From Pontederia crassipes (taxonomy: Eukaryota; Streptophyta; Magnoliopsida; Commelinales; Pontederiaceae), in assembly GCA_030549335.1 (NCBI GenBank), contig CM060194.1:68918077-68982076 (forward strand): a DNA stretch of 64,000 nucleotides, in the 5' to 3' direction. Of the stretch, positions 10,954 to 24,275 are shown one piece after another (positions within the stretch are counted from its first letter, which is position 1; each line of letters opens with the position of its first letter). The position numbers and the translations under genes are program-made. The notes beneath the pieces are model-generated. The model was not told the origin of the DNA and did not search any database. It worked only from the letters and a program-made list of their open reading frames with translations.

Positions 10954-12075
10954 CTACTTAGTGGGGCTCGTGTTTGATGACTGTGCACTTTGGATGACAG
11001 AGCCGCTGGTGGCGACGGCGGCACTGTTCTTTGGTTGGCGTCTGGCGAAGTTGATGTGAACTCCGGGATCACGTTGGACGGCAGATGCATTGAACAGTAT
11101 GGAGTTGTTGACGCACTGCACATTGCTGTTCGTCAGAGTCACCACCGGAGTCTTCTTCTTGCCGGCTGCCAGGAACCAGTTCTTCTTCTCCCCCTCCTCT
11201 TTGGACTCCTTTTCATCTGATTCGCTTCCGCTGGCTTTGGCGCCATGAAGCTTGTGAAGGTGGCGGCGGGCAGCGCTCAGGTCCATGATGGCTCCCTCGT
11301 TGTGCCCCGACATGGTGATCACCCTCGCCATGTCCTCGTCCTTCTTGCCGTTGATCAGCGTAGATCCCGCGCGCTTGAATTCCTTCTTGGGAGAAGAAGG
11401 GGAGATGTTTCTTGTGTCGGCGTGCGGATTGGGCACCAACACTTTTTGTGCCTCTGCTTGCGTGTTCGAGTTCAGCTTCATCTTGTCCCTGCTGATCGAG
11501 TCTTCCAAGTCAATGTCGTTTGTCTGTGGAACGACCAGTAACGTTGGGTTTTTCGCTGGTGTCGCCGGGACAATGGTCTTGATCAATACGACAGGCTCCG
11601 GCGCAGGAGTCGGGGCCCTAACTGCCGCTGTTGGCGGGCTGGGAGGCACGACAACGCGCGGCGGCGGTGGCGTAGATGAGTTGCCGCCATTGCCTTTTTG
11701 AATAGTCTGTGTTGATTCTCGCTGAGGCACCTGATCAGCTTGTTTCGGTGCTGGCACCGTTGGCTGTGGTTGTGGCTGGACTGCCGTTATCCGTGGTCGC
11801 GGTGGTGGAGCTGTCGCAGGTGGTGGTGGTGGCGGAGCTGTCGCAGGCGGCGGCGGTGGGTTTCTGGTAATTGGTCCAACCGGTTGTTGTTGATTTTGAA
11901 CAGCATCTTCCTGGAACCTCGCGAAAATCGAAGACTGGCGAACTGGAACTCCTCGCCTGGGTTGCACGTCGAGGGCCGCCTGAGGTTGCTGCGTCGGTGG
12001 TGGTGGTGGTGGCGCCCTCCGTGTCTGCGAGCCCAGCCGGAACCAGGAGCTTAGGGAGCCAGGTCGGTTGTCCAT
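10954..12075 (-). CDS. Proline-rich plant protein of unknown function, 373 aa
   Basis: One uninterrupted frame starts at ATG 12075 (MDNRPGSLSSWFRLG). The N-terminal half is proline-rich and likely disordered, with runs such as APPPPPPTQQPQ and PPPPPATAPPPPPPATAPPP. A conserved-looking C-terminal part follows: ARVITMSGHNEGAIMDL, then an acidic/lysine block SGSESDEKESKEEGEKKNW, then TLTNSNVQCVNNSILFNASA and RDPGVHINFARR. I recall an uncharacterised plant family that ends in NSNVQ-(G/C)-NNSI...DPGVHL, usually labelled proline-rich or vegetative cell wall gp1-like on composition alone. No signal peptide is visible, so an extracellular role is unlikely. The frame stays open 57 bp upstream but has no earlier ATG. 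A TATA-like element lies about 115 bp upstream. No function can be assigned. Confidence 0.7.
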   Translation of the reverse strand: MDNRPGSLSSWFRLGSQTRRAPPPPPPTQQPQAALDVQPRRGVPVRQSSIFARFQEDAVQNQQQPVGPITRNPPPPPATAPPPPPPATAPPPRPRITAVQPQPQPTVPAPKQADQVPQRESTQTIQKGNGGNSSTPPPPRVVVPPSPPTAAVRAPTPAPEPVVLIKTIVPATPAKNPTLLVVPQTNDIDLEDSISRDKMKLNSNTQAEAQKVLVPNPHADTRNISPSSPKKEFKRAGSTLINGKKDEDMARVITMSGHNEGAIMDLSAARRHLHKLHGAKASGSESDEKESKEEGEKKNWFLAAGKKKTPVVTLTNSNVQCVNNSILFNASAVQRDPGVHINFARRQPKNSAAVATSGSVIQSAQSSNTSPTK

Positions 12076-12189
12076 TATGTGCAGTCGGTCGATCGAGCAG
12101 CTGCTCACTCGAGGAGGAGGAGTACGAACCAATTAAACTGCAGGGGAATGAAGGATGGATGAGTGGAAAGGGTTGCTACCTTTGTTCGC

Positions 12190-12199
12190 ATTTTTATAG
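12190..12199 (-). promoter_or_regulatory. TATA box of the proline-rich gene
   Basis: CTATAAAAAT on the minus strand, placing a start site near 12160-12165 and a leader of about 90 nt before the ATG at 12075. Confidence 0.6.
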
Positions 12200-13608
<1,409 letters not shown>

Positions 13609-16323
13609 TTAATTGTATCTACGCAAGTAAATATCTTGTAATTAAGGCAGTATAAGGTCCAACGATTAAACGGACGGAAATGAACGAAGTTTCAAATGAA
13701 TTGGGATCAGTGGTATCGATCTCTCGTGTGTGTAGATATATATATAAAGAATATTAACGTGACATCACAATAATTGAGTGTACTATATGACCACGCGTTC
13801 TGGACCGTACAATCTAAGATTTAAATTAAATGATATCTCACTAGTCATCGTATATTAAAATTTAAATTAATGAACTTACCATATTGGGTACTAGTCAGTA
13901 GTTTCATATTCTATTTTTAAAATTATCGCTTTGATTAATATTTATTCATATCGTTCTAGTTTGAATACTGAATCAATCAAGTGCTATTAGTTTTGAACAC
14001 CAGTGAATGTAGATCGAAAAAAATACTAAGATCTAATGATGGATAGTGCAATATATGTGTGTATCTACTAATAACACTATAAGAAAATTTTGACATATAT
14101 TTTATGTCATCGTCTAATTGTAGTGAAGATGAAATTGAGAATTGGAAAAGTCCAATAATTAGATTGCTAATAGGCTATAAGTCATGCATTTCTCAATATA
14201 TATAAGTTAAGAGAGAATTTTTTTGTGTCTATTTGTTTCCAAAATCTTTTCCCCCACACCCCATGTGAATATGGGTGGGCTAGTTGGACTAATGACCTAA
14301 GCCCACACTTAGGCCCAGTAAGGGTTTATGCGCTACAACATCCAAGTATCATGGGGATAGGGTTTTTCTTAATCAAGGTGTCATGATTACACTTTATTCC
14401 TTGTCAGCACAAGGAAAATAAAAAATGTGTGAGTTTTGAATTCTCTCAAATGGCAAGAACATTTTTGACATTTTATTCCCAAGGTAAAAATATTTGTGTT
14501 TGTTAATCAAACGGGGTTTAAGGATGACAGTCTATCCTACTCTGTACGAAGGATGCGCTTGACTCGCTCCCAAATGCAGATAAAAGTTAATTTCTTTCTC
14601 TGGTCTCCACAAATTCCCAAAAAAATTAAAATTTTCTCGATAACAAAAAAAATGATTGAAATCATCAATAATTACTATATTTATTATTTTTAAAATATTA
14701 CTAATTTTTTAACATCGTTATCCTTCATAATGAATATAAGTATTTTAATATTTTTCTATATTGTAAAACTAGTTTGTTATTATCAATGCTCATTTAAGCC
14801 ATTAGTAAACTAGTTTGTTAAAGAAAGATATAAAAAAAACAAAAAAATTATATGTAAAGACGTTTGACATGTGTGTGACACATAAAGTGTGTGACAAGCT
14901 CATTTTTTTCTTTAAATATTATAAACTTTTAATAACTTCTCCAAATTTATTATTTTTATGATAGATCTAGCTACTATGATTTATTATTTTTAACCTATCA
15001 TCAATGAATTCCTTGTTCATTGTATGGGTGAAGTTCAGAAGCCCTGTAGAGTAGGGGCGATATACTTTACTCCCACTCTGTCTCCGAACTAAGACGCAGA
15101 GGATTATACCTCCATCTTTCCCCATTGGGGTAAAATTTTCTAAATTCGAGCTGATTGCTGGAGAATATTTTCATGCCTACTTCAACTAGAGTCACAAATT
15201 TTATTTTAATTTTCTTTCTTGTTCTTTTCAACAATTTTGCATACGATATATAGCATTATAAATCAGCACATCAACAACTATACTCTAACTACAACATCTA
15301 ATGGAATGTTCTATTGGGAGTAGGGAAGTCGGCTCATCTTGAAATTAGGGAGAGATGTACACATGCAATGCACTCTTTGGAAACCAACTGTTCATGGTCA
15401 TCGAATGTGTGTTGGTGGGGGGTCGATGTAGATTGAACTGAGATAATCAACACATACGTTATGACAAAACAAATGAGGGCCACGGATGGAACAGGAATCT
15501 ACTACGTGCATGCATGATGGAGAGGTCGTCAACACTCCCCTAAAGAGGCAATGGACTGTGATCCTTCAGTCTTTTACAAGCTTGCAAAATAGGAGATGTG
15601 GATGATTGAAGTTTGAATTACAACACAACCATGAGCCTCCCAAACGTTTGCAAACTTCATTGCACCTTATTTTGCTGAAGGAAAAAAAATCATCCACATT
15701 CTCTCTTCGGAGACAAATCTTGCAAGATGGCAGCGTTTTAGTCTTTTCTTAATGTGAACCTTAATTAATATTCAAAATCAAATTTAATATTCTGTTTATT
15801 TCTATCCAAGATGCCAGCACTATACAAGAGTCAAGAGGGATGTGGATATTAAAGTATAGTTACCGTTTTCTCGGGGTTAATTTTGATTTCTAAAGCTCTA
15901 GTTTTCTTGAATAATTTAATTTGAAAATTGAGCATTACAAATTTCTCATTTCAACCGTGGCACTTGAGGTATTCTGTCTTGAGTTTTTTTTTTGTATCTT
16001 GATTGCTAAATTTGTTAGTAATTAAACCAATCATAATTATAATTTTTCAATAATTTAATCAACTCCTTTTAATGAAAACGTACATACAATACTCAGAATT
16101 AATTTTTGAACAAATTACGTAAAGGGATCGAGTCATTCAGAAAACAATTAGAAAGCAAAGAAAAAACAAGGAACATGAACGTACCCCAAACCCAACCCCG
16201 TCGCCACTGTCGTTCACGACGGGCGCACGCACGCACGCATGCATGCATGTACACACTCATCAACACTCAACACACCACTCGATCGACCACGTAGCGAGAT
16301 TACAAGAGCGCAGAGTTCACCGA
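13609..16323. other. AT-rich intergenic region downstream of the ERF gene
   Basis: No gene recognised. The 3' end of the minus-strand ERF transcript lies in the last few hundred bases. A run of CGCACGCACGCACGCATGCATGCATG-like short tandem units sits near 16225-16250. Confidence 0.5.
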
Positions 16324-17151
16324 TCAGAAGTAGTAGGAGCTGGAGGACGAACCGCCCAGCCGAAAGCCGTCTCCGGGGTCCTCCACCGGCGGCATAGAAC
16401 CGAACAATGGGCTGTGGACGTACCCTTCCTCGAAGAAAATCCGACCGTGAGCGTACTTCGAAGCCGCCGGTGAGCCGAACTCATTGGCGTCGCACCATGC
16501 TGCATCTGCTCTCATCTCCCCTGTCCTCGCCATTACTTCGGATGATTCCTTCGCCGCCGCGGCAACCGACGACGGCCCCGAGACGTACTGCTGTTGTAAC
16601 TCCTCCTCAACGGGGCAGTAATCGACACAATTAATGTATTCGCTGCCATTCTCCATGGGATTTGAAGAGCTGCTGTTTTCGTGGTATATCATTGATTCAT
16701 GGCGCGGATTCGCCGGCGCCGGTTGCTCAAAGGGATAAACGGAGGGGAACAATGACGGTGGAAATTTGAGCTGATCGACGTCGGGGGAGAGGAAAGGGGT
16801 GACGGAAGAACCCGGCGGGAGGTCCGGGTACGCGAAGTTGGTGCGCGCGTTGAGACCCCGGAAGTTGCGGGCGGCGCGGTCGTACGCGATGGCGGCCTCC
16901 TCGGCGGTGTCGAACGTGCCGAGCCAGTGCCGCTCCTTCGTCGCCGGGTCGCGTATCTCCGCCGCGTACCTCCCCCAGGGCCTGCGCCGCACGCCGAGGT
17001 ACCTCATGCCGGCGCCATTGCTGCCGTCGGTGCTTTTGCCATGGTCATCCTGCTGCTGCTGAGACCTGCGTTTAGATTTCTTGCCCAGATCGGAGGAATT
17101 GGATGAGGAGGAGGAGGAAGAGAAGGACAACAAATATGAGAAAGGGCTCAT
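16324..17151 (-). CDS. AP2/ERF transcription factor, LEP/PUCHI-type (ERF group VIII-like), 275 aa
   Basis: Single-exon gene starting [10 protein letters not shown]. It has a serine-rich N-terminus, a basic [11 protein letters not shown] stretch at about residues 24-34 (possible nuclear signal) and one AP2 domain at residues 50-108 with [37 protein letters not shown] and [13 protein letters not shown]. One AP2 domain with Ala and Asp at the diagnostic positions ([14 protein letters not shown]) makes it an ERF that binds GCC-box-like DNA in the nucleus. The extension [15 protein letters not shown] after the domain is typical, from memory, of the LEAFY PETIOLE / PUCHI / ERF087 subgroup, which controls meristem and organ development. 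The C-terminus is acidic and serine-rich with no EAR motif seen. An intronless, GC-rich ORF is normal for this family. A TATA box lies about 60 bp upstream. The subgroup is less certain than the family. Confidence 0.92.
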   Translation of the reverse strand: MSPFSYLLSFSSSSSSSNSSDLGKKSKRRSQQQQDDHGKSTDGSNGAGMRYLGVRRRPWGRYAAEIRDPATKERHWLGTFDTAEEAAIAYDRAARNFRGLNARTNFAYPDLPPGSSVTPFLSPDVDQLKFPPSLFPSVYPFEQPAPANPRHESMIYHENSSSSNPMENGSEYINCVDYCPVEEELQQQYVSGPSSVAAAAKESSEVMARTGEMRADAAWCDANEFGSPAASKYAHGRIFFEEGYVHSPLFGSMPPVEDPGDGFRLGGSSSSSYYF

Positions 17152-17210
17152 CTTCTTGGGGCCCGAGAGATGTTGAGATGGATGGAGAGCTTTGCGTGGT
17201 CAGCTCCTGG

Positions 17211-17220
17211 TTTATATAGA
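17211..17220 (-). promoter_or_regulatory. TATA box of the ERF gene
   Basis: TCTATATAAA on the minus strand, about 60 bp upstream of the ATG at 17151; predicts a leader of about 30-35 nt. Confidence 0.7.
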
Positions 17221-17983
17221 GTACAAGTATAGTGGATGGGGGAGGAGATCGAGGAGGGACCTAATTATTATATAATAATAAGAAATCTTTTTTTTCTATT
17301 TAAAATGTTAATTGCTGATAGCCAACATGGGTGTGGAGTCCATGTTGGTCAAATATATGTGATTATTATTATTATTATTTTTCTGTGGGCCAATGAAAAT
17401 TCGATAGCATCAAGCTGATTTATATTAGTGAGATTAAATATGATGAGTATTTCAGGTTTCCAAACCCATTATAACATCAGTCTGCATAAAAACTATATAT
17501 TTATGAATCCAATTTCATATGCATTCTTAAATAATTATGTTCTTTCCGACATGCAAACTTGGTAGGCATATATTCATGCATGCTATTATTTTGGGTCAAA
17601 TAAATGGATGTATGCATGCATGCGGTGCATTGTGGTTTAATCCAAATTAATTGGATGTAATTATGTGTAAATAAGGATGATTTACTCTTAGCACAATTTG
17701 GGTAACAAGTTTTCGCAATCATATCATGTAAATCATGTTTTGACTATATATATATATATATAATCACTAGATGCTCGTGTAGAGACCTAGTAATGAGAGA
17801 GAAAATCCATGGTGAAATTGAATTCGAAATGTTTTAATCATTGTTCTCTGATTTTGGAAGCAGGTTTAGGAAGAAATGAAGTCTAATAAGTTTAGTATCC
17901 TAACTTTTATTGAAGAAACTAATATTTAATTAAGCCATAACATGGATATTTTATGCTTGTTTTTTAAACTTGAACCGGGCAGG

Positions 17984-17985
<2 letters not shown>
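17221..17985. other. Upstream region of the ERF gene
   Basis: AT-rich with short (TTA)n near 17362 and (AT)n near 17745. No further gene seen. Confidence 0.45.

Positions 17986-18039
<54 letters not shown>
17986..18039. repeat. (TA)n microsatellite, about 54 bp, bordered by short inverted repeats
   Basis: Pure TA tract. CGGGCA on its left and TGCCCG on its right are reverse complements, so the whole could extrude as a cruciform. Confidence 0.9.
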
Positions 18040-18040
<1 letters not shown>

Positions 18041-19949
18041 CCCGACATAAATTAGTTAATTAAGGTTTAAGATTTAGCTGATGCGTGGTTTCCGATCAAT
18101 TACATATAGCTGAGCAAACCAAGCTGTAATTGGAGACGACATTGCCCAATTCATCAATATATTTTGATAGTGTCGTCACTCGGAAACGTTACCATGTTCC
18201 AATCATTCATATCACTACTTCAAATCTAGTCCACATCAACATTAATTATCTACTAGATACTCATGTAAAGTCGTTTACTGTTCATGTTGAAGTCATGAAT
18301 TAGTTAGTAGGGCGTAATCTTGCTGGAAAATCCACTAAATTGCAACTTTTCTCAATCAAAAGTTGGAGCATTAAAAATCTTTGGCAGGCTCAGGTCGGCA
18401 TGAAAATGCCAATTAAATAACTTAAATCAGCTTTCTTTTATCGAATCAAATGGGGTTGCTAATGATTGGGAGAGATCCTTACTCAACAAATGAGATGCAA
18501 ATGTCCACATGATTAGATTGACCCCATAGAAATGATTGGCATGTGAACACTTCCACTCTCGTAAGATGCTTTCATTAGGATCTATCGACCTTCTTAATTG
18601 CATTTTTATATGATAGAAGAATTGTGAAAAGCTGATACTAAAGTGAGTTGGAAAGTTCATACTTGGATCACAAGCTAATCATGAGTTAGTGGTTAATGTA
18701 TACTCATTGTTCTTTTCAATATACATCTCCGTTTTTTGTTTCTTTTACTTTTCAATCGAAAACTTTATATTATAGTACTACTTTCTACTACAAAAGAAGG
18801 CAATTATATATGGCAATGGATGTAAAGTAATAACAAGTTAAACAACAATATTCAGAATTAAAATTAAGATTTTTATCTGGAAAAGTTTGTTTATTATATG
18901 TCTCTCACTTATCACCGTGGTTCCAATATGAGAATATTATTCATCTGACTTTCAATGATCATATAAATTATAACTAAGGAAAGATGTTCAAAAAATAGAG
19001 AAAATGTGTAAAATATCGCTTACAAATTACAACTCTCTAATATTTTTCAATAAAAATATAATAAATTTGAATATAATGCAAAACATAATAACTAAAGAAA
19101 TAGTCACAAGTCATTTCAATTAAAATAATGCCAATAAAATGAATGGTTACAATTGTGTTCACTAGCTAATTGCATCACCTAAAATAATGTCAATAAATTT
19201 TGTTCCATGTACTTATTCACTATTTCAATATAAAACATCTAACTAATAAGCAAGATAATTTTAAAATTGATAAGCCCTTTTAAAAGTCAATTAAAGGGCT
19301 AAAAAGGAGAAGTATTATTTTTGTGCACTTAGTTATGTTAAAATTAATTTTATTAAAACTTTTAAAGAAATCTAAGTGGGTTTAAATTCTAATAGTTCAC
19401 CAATATTAATATATGATATGTACCAATCATTATGAGTTTCAACCTATAGATGCACACCTTCATTAAACCCAATTATTAATTATATACTTAATTAACAATA
19501 TGTGGCGAATTGACCTCATAATAGACCATGTAGGTCCACCTTACTTCTCCCAAGTCCTAACTATATAGAAGAAGAATATGTTCTCTCCTGATCATCATGT
19601 TACGAACGTCTCTTAATTCGGTGGTTATGGTCTGTGCCGTTTGAAAGCTACAAAAGAGAAACATATTATATGAGGTATCCTTGGCATCAAAGTTGAAACT
19701 TATTTTATTCCTCGCAGAGGCATCCAAAAACCCATAAGGATTGAATTTAAAAATACCAATCATTTAAAACTTAGCTCGCTCCTCCTTGTCAATTTTCAAA
19801 TGGGACATAATGAGGCTATATCCTCGTCTGACTGAAATGTCATGTAAACCTGCTACGAAGATTGTTTTTTTATTTTCATATATATATATATAGAGAGAGA
19901 GAGATGGGGGGAGGGAATCCAAGAATATTGTGCTCCTAAAAAAGTATTA
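18040..19949. other. AT-rich intergenic region
   Basis: No gene recognised. A TATA/GAGA simple repeat lies near 19878-19905. Confidence 0.5.
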
Positions 19950-20774
19950 TTTTTAAAATCGGGCCAATCGGTTCAATTGACAATCGATCATGATTCGATC
20001 CAGTTTTAGAGTAAAACTCATTTTGTCAAGAAAATTATTAGATCAACTCGGTCAAAATCAATTTGAACTGAAAAATTGGTTGAATCCGATTTTTTTGACA
20101 AAAATCATAAAAAAGTGAATAGGTTGAAAAAGATCAAAGAATATAAGGAGAGCATCTAATAATAGATAAGGTGGAAGAATAAGAAAGAGAGTAAAATAAG
20201 TGATTAGATTTTACGGAGCGAAGGTAAAGAATGATATTAATAATAAGGAAGGTAAAATTGAATTTGGAAAAAAAATTGAAAAGATAGTAATAAAGATAAA
20301 TTTAAGTAAAAGATAAAATTATCACGAAGATAAATGAGAAACAATAATATGTATTAAAATATGAAAAATATAAACATAATTATGTAGTGGATTTTATAGT
20401 ATGAATTTATTAAAGGAAAAAATAATATGAAAATAGAATTTGAATTTTTTAAAAAATAAAATGATGGGTAGATAATTATAATGAAAAACCCTAAACTACT
20501 CATGAAATTATTAAGTAAGAAAATATAGAATTAACTAATCATAATATATTTAAAAAAGTAAAAAATAATTTATTAATATTGATTAATTTAAAATGATGAT
20601 TAATATACTTCTATTTAATTATTTTTTAACCTTATGTACTTTTATTTGTAACATATTCTTGTAAAGTAATAAAAATAATATTATTTTAATAAATTTCGAT
20701 TCAATCTAATCGAATGCAATTGAACTAAGTTGGTCGATGGGTTCGATTAAGTATATATGAACCGATTTTAAAAA
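19950..20774. mobile_element. Candidate degenerate TIR element (about 825 bp)
   Basis: The ends are imperfect inverted repeats: TTTTTAAAATCGG with GGCCAATCGGTTCAATTG just inside on the left, and a right end whose complement begins TTTTTAAAATCGGTTC. Subterminal GGTTCAATTGAC/GATTCAATCTAATC-type motifs recur near both ends. The interior is AT-rich with no coding potential. No certain target duplication was found, so superfamily is unknown and the ends are approximate. Confidence 0.35.
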
Positions 20775-22451
20775 CATTGCAAAAAAAGTGATCATACATA
20801 TGAAGACCACTTACAAGAAGGCAATGTGGTTTGATCAAGTAATTTTATCTCCTCTTTTAATGCGACTTGTAACCTAGCTAATATTAACAAGTGCTTAATC
20901 AATTTACGAAGGTGCTTTGCAAGGGTTTAATCAGAACTTTATATTATACTACTTGTGAAACACTTTGATTAGCTTTTGCAGTGAGGGATTCCATGTGATG
21001 CATATCATGTTCCGGGTCACTTGAATTTTTTTTCCCGTGAAAATAATAAAAAAAACAAAACAAGTTCTGAGGAGATCATGATTGCGAATCCATGTGCCTT
21101 GCAATTCACCGAATTGAGTACCTCTCAAAGTGCATGGCTTCTTTTTTGTATCTTTTCATTTTATATGCAAAATGTTTTTTCTAAGTTTAATTGATCTTGT
21201 GGTCAAATTTTATATGGTAGATTAATCATCAACTCACTGCTTTATGCAGTTTACTATAAGCATAATTTTCGTTAAGGTTATAAAGAAAAGTGGGGACTCC
21301 AAAAAAATTGGGAAAAAATAAAATTAAGTTCAGTTAAATTTTAGACATTTTTTAATTAAAAAATCTGTCTTATTCAAATTAGAATCTATACCAAGCAAAA
21401 AGGAAAAAAAAGAACTCAAAGGCTAATTTCCCCTTAAGTTTATCATTTTCTTACTACATAAATTATTTAATCTTTTTTTATTATATATTGATTAAAAAAC
21501 TTTGCGTGATTTGATGTTTCTACTAGGCGGATTATGTCGCACGTAGTTAGAGTTGAGACAACACGACAAATTATAAATTCAACTATTATACACATTTGCA
21601 TTAAAATAATAGTTTTCTAGTAATATTTTTTTCTGACAAATATTTCACTAAAATATTGGGTGTTAAATATAAAAGATATTATTTGAATATCTAAAAATAT
21701 TAAATAATATGAAGAAAAAAAATATGATGAAATAATTGGACCACCTAACTTGAGGAGGTTTGTTCTTCCCTCCCAATTTGTGTGTGCTTTCTTCCCGGTT
21801 CCTTCCTCTCAGTCCAGATTTCAAATGTGGAGCATTGCAAAATATGACTCGGCAGGTATTTGGACAATGTTATATTCAAATTTGAAATTGCTAGTTCTCA
21901 CGTTTCTTTCGACTTGTAATATGTGAGTTCAAGTGCGATCTTAATATTAAAATACATTTATCTGAACCAAAAAAGCAAAAAAGAAAAAACAAGGATCAAA
22001 CTAGTTCACCCCATGCTTTCAATTCTAGGGACTTTTCTTACTTTTAAAATTCACGTGTTAAAAAAAAAATCACGGTCACAAGGTATTTAAAAAAAAATTG
22101 AATAAAATTTCGTTTACAAGATATCGATGAACTTACTTCAATTGCTTACGACTCAAAAATGAGTTACATGTTCCTTTTAACGATATTATATTTAAGAGAA
22201 TAAGAGACACCTTTTTTTCACACATATGAAGTAAAATATAATTGGTTAAAGGAATCAATATCATTGGTTAAAGGATTCAATAAAATGAAATAAAAAAAAT
22301 GCTCCGTATGTTTTTCAAGCACCCAATCGAGATGCTTTTGGTTAGAACATTTTCTCTTTTTTTCCTGGAAAAGTTCGTAGCTGCATGCAAGAGGAAAATG
22401 AGACGTTCCTTGCTGAAAGTTAAACAATCACACGTTGTAGGGAATTAACCA
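20775..22451. other. AT-rich intergenic region and 3' flank of the Nudix gene
   Basis: No gene recognised. The last few hundred bases presumably hold the 3' untranslated region of the minus-strand Nudix gene. Confidence 0.45.
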
Positions 22452-24275
22452 TCAGCATAGCGTGAACGGGGCATCAAGGGCATCAGAGCTCATGACGAGG
22501 AAGCTTGACGGCTCGTACTGGTCAGAAACAGATGATGTATTCTGTGCCAAGAGCTGATCTTTGAATTTCGACAGTGCATCTCGCATCCAATCGTAACGAC
22601 AGAGCTCGAATGCTTCTGCCACTGGTATCTGTTACAGAGATGTGCCATTACGGTAAACATGATCGATGGTTTGGATACTCTCTCTCTCTCTCTTTTTACT
22701 TCAGGAAATTAATCAGAAGTAAATCGGATACCAACTTTTAATTGTGGGGTTTAATGTTGGATTACTGACCCACTGCCTTGCATGTGTATTTTGCTCAGGC
22801 CAGAAGTCGAGTTCTTCGGTGACTTGGAGTGTGAACAAGCAACCTTTGCAAGCTCCGTCAGGGCTGCAACTGCTCTCGCTGCTCACGCTGCTCTTGCTTC
22901 TGAACTCCCAGAAGCCCAGTTCAGTTCCCTGAACAGAAGAACAGGGTTGCTGGTTCATCAGTAGGAGACAATGACATGCCACTAGAATAAGAGATTAGTG
23001 AGTACGATCATAAGCAATGATGAATCAGTAAATATCACATGCACAGACAAAAGAAAGAACTATATATATGTCCTAATCAGGTGGTGGCACCGTGTCAAGT
23101 TCGAAGATAAATTAAAATAGGCTAATCTGCACTGAGTTCTTAATCAATTGCCAAAGTTGTCATAATCTTCACAGAAGAAAACAAAAATATCACAATCACT
23201 CGAAGGTTTTCATGTAAATGCTTCATGAGATGCTTATCTAAATATATACGGAACTGATGGAAGATGGTGAGACAACTATATATCTTAAACGTGACTTGCT
23301 CCAGTGGCTACTTCATTCAAGCTTTCTATTGGTAAGATACAATATATTTAAGCTTTTAAAAGGAAATTTGTGCTATCTATCATTTAAAAGGCCATAACTA
23401 TCCTGATACAATATATTGGTAATAACATGAAGTTATAGCATATCACATAATAAATTCAGAATATGCAATATGCAGCTACCAAGCATGGATTCCGAGTTCC
23501 AGATTTCAACTCTGAGTGTGTGCTTAACTAGTAAAACTATTGGAGGTTGCTCACTAATTATGTCATTAAGTACAAATATAAAATTTTCATGAAATAGAAG
23601 ATCGATCATATGTATACATATATATGTCACCCACACTTATAATTCCCTTAACTCCTGCTTCCTCCAAAGCTTCACGGCACGCAGCTTGCGGTGCAGTTTC
23701 ATCTTGTTCCCATCCACCCTGAGACCATAATCTTGTTATTGTGAGTTAATAAGTGGAAAAAGAAAACAATGATTGAGCCGAAACTTGTTCTGAACAGAAA
23801 CTGTAATCTCTTTACTTTTGGAAATATAAGATCATTACGGCCTGGTGAACTGATCATGAGGACCTGCACCCTATCTATCAAATTTTCAAAGGTGCTATCA
23901 TCTGCTTTTGCATCTATTTTGTAAGGAATACATCTGCACATACAAACAGAAAACTTTCCTTGTAAAGCTGAGAAACAATTATCTGTTCATTAAACAAGTC
24001 AGAGTCCTTCATTGTAAGGAATGCATGCATGCAAGAACTGAGAGATCTCAGTCAATCTGTTGCAGGTTAACTCTTGACATAGCGCCATGTTCAAATGGCC
24101 GCCTGGCAACTGAGAGTTATTGATTGCGAGTTCTGAACGAAGCAATTAACCACAAATCATCTGTAAGAAAATTGAGGTTTATCTGAAGGCTTACGTACCC
24201 TGCAACCAGCCTCAACTTGTTCTCATACCGCTGCTGGTGCCGCCCTTTCCGAGATTCCAGAATTGAAGAAGACAT
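22452..24275 (-). CDS. Nudix hydrolase (plant NUDT12/13/16-like), 204 aa
   Basis: Five exons on the minus strand: 24275..24199, 23933..23816, 23718..23635, 22928..22770 and 22628..22452. They join in frame to 204 codons plus TGA with GT-AG borders. The start reads MSSSILESRKGRHQQRYENK. Exon 2 carries GCIPYKID...VQVLMISSPGRNDLIFPK. Exon 3 carries the complete Nudix box at residues 66-88, G-x5-E-x7-REALEEAGV, so all metal-coordinating glutamates are present. Exon 4 carries ELGFWEFRSKS, GACKGCLFTLQVTEELDFWP and ends in QW. Exon 5 begins IPVAEAFELCRYDWM. This is the layout of plant NUDT12/13/16/17-type proteins, several of which are mitochondrial and cleave diphosphates such as diadenosine polyphosphates; the substrate here is not readable. 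The exon 3 donor is GTGGGT directly after AGT; the competing GTGTGG three bases upstream would break the frame. Confidence 0.9.

Noticed and set aside
12076-12132. 19-codon upstream extension of the proline-rich protein
   Set aside because: It would start with TTG; the first ATG in frame is at 12075.
22713-22982. 89-residue minus-strand frame taken as a complete gene
   Set aside because: Only 22770-22928 is an exon of the Nudix gene; the rest of the frame is intron sequence.
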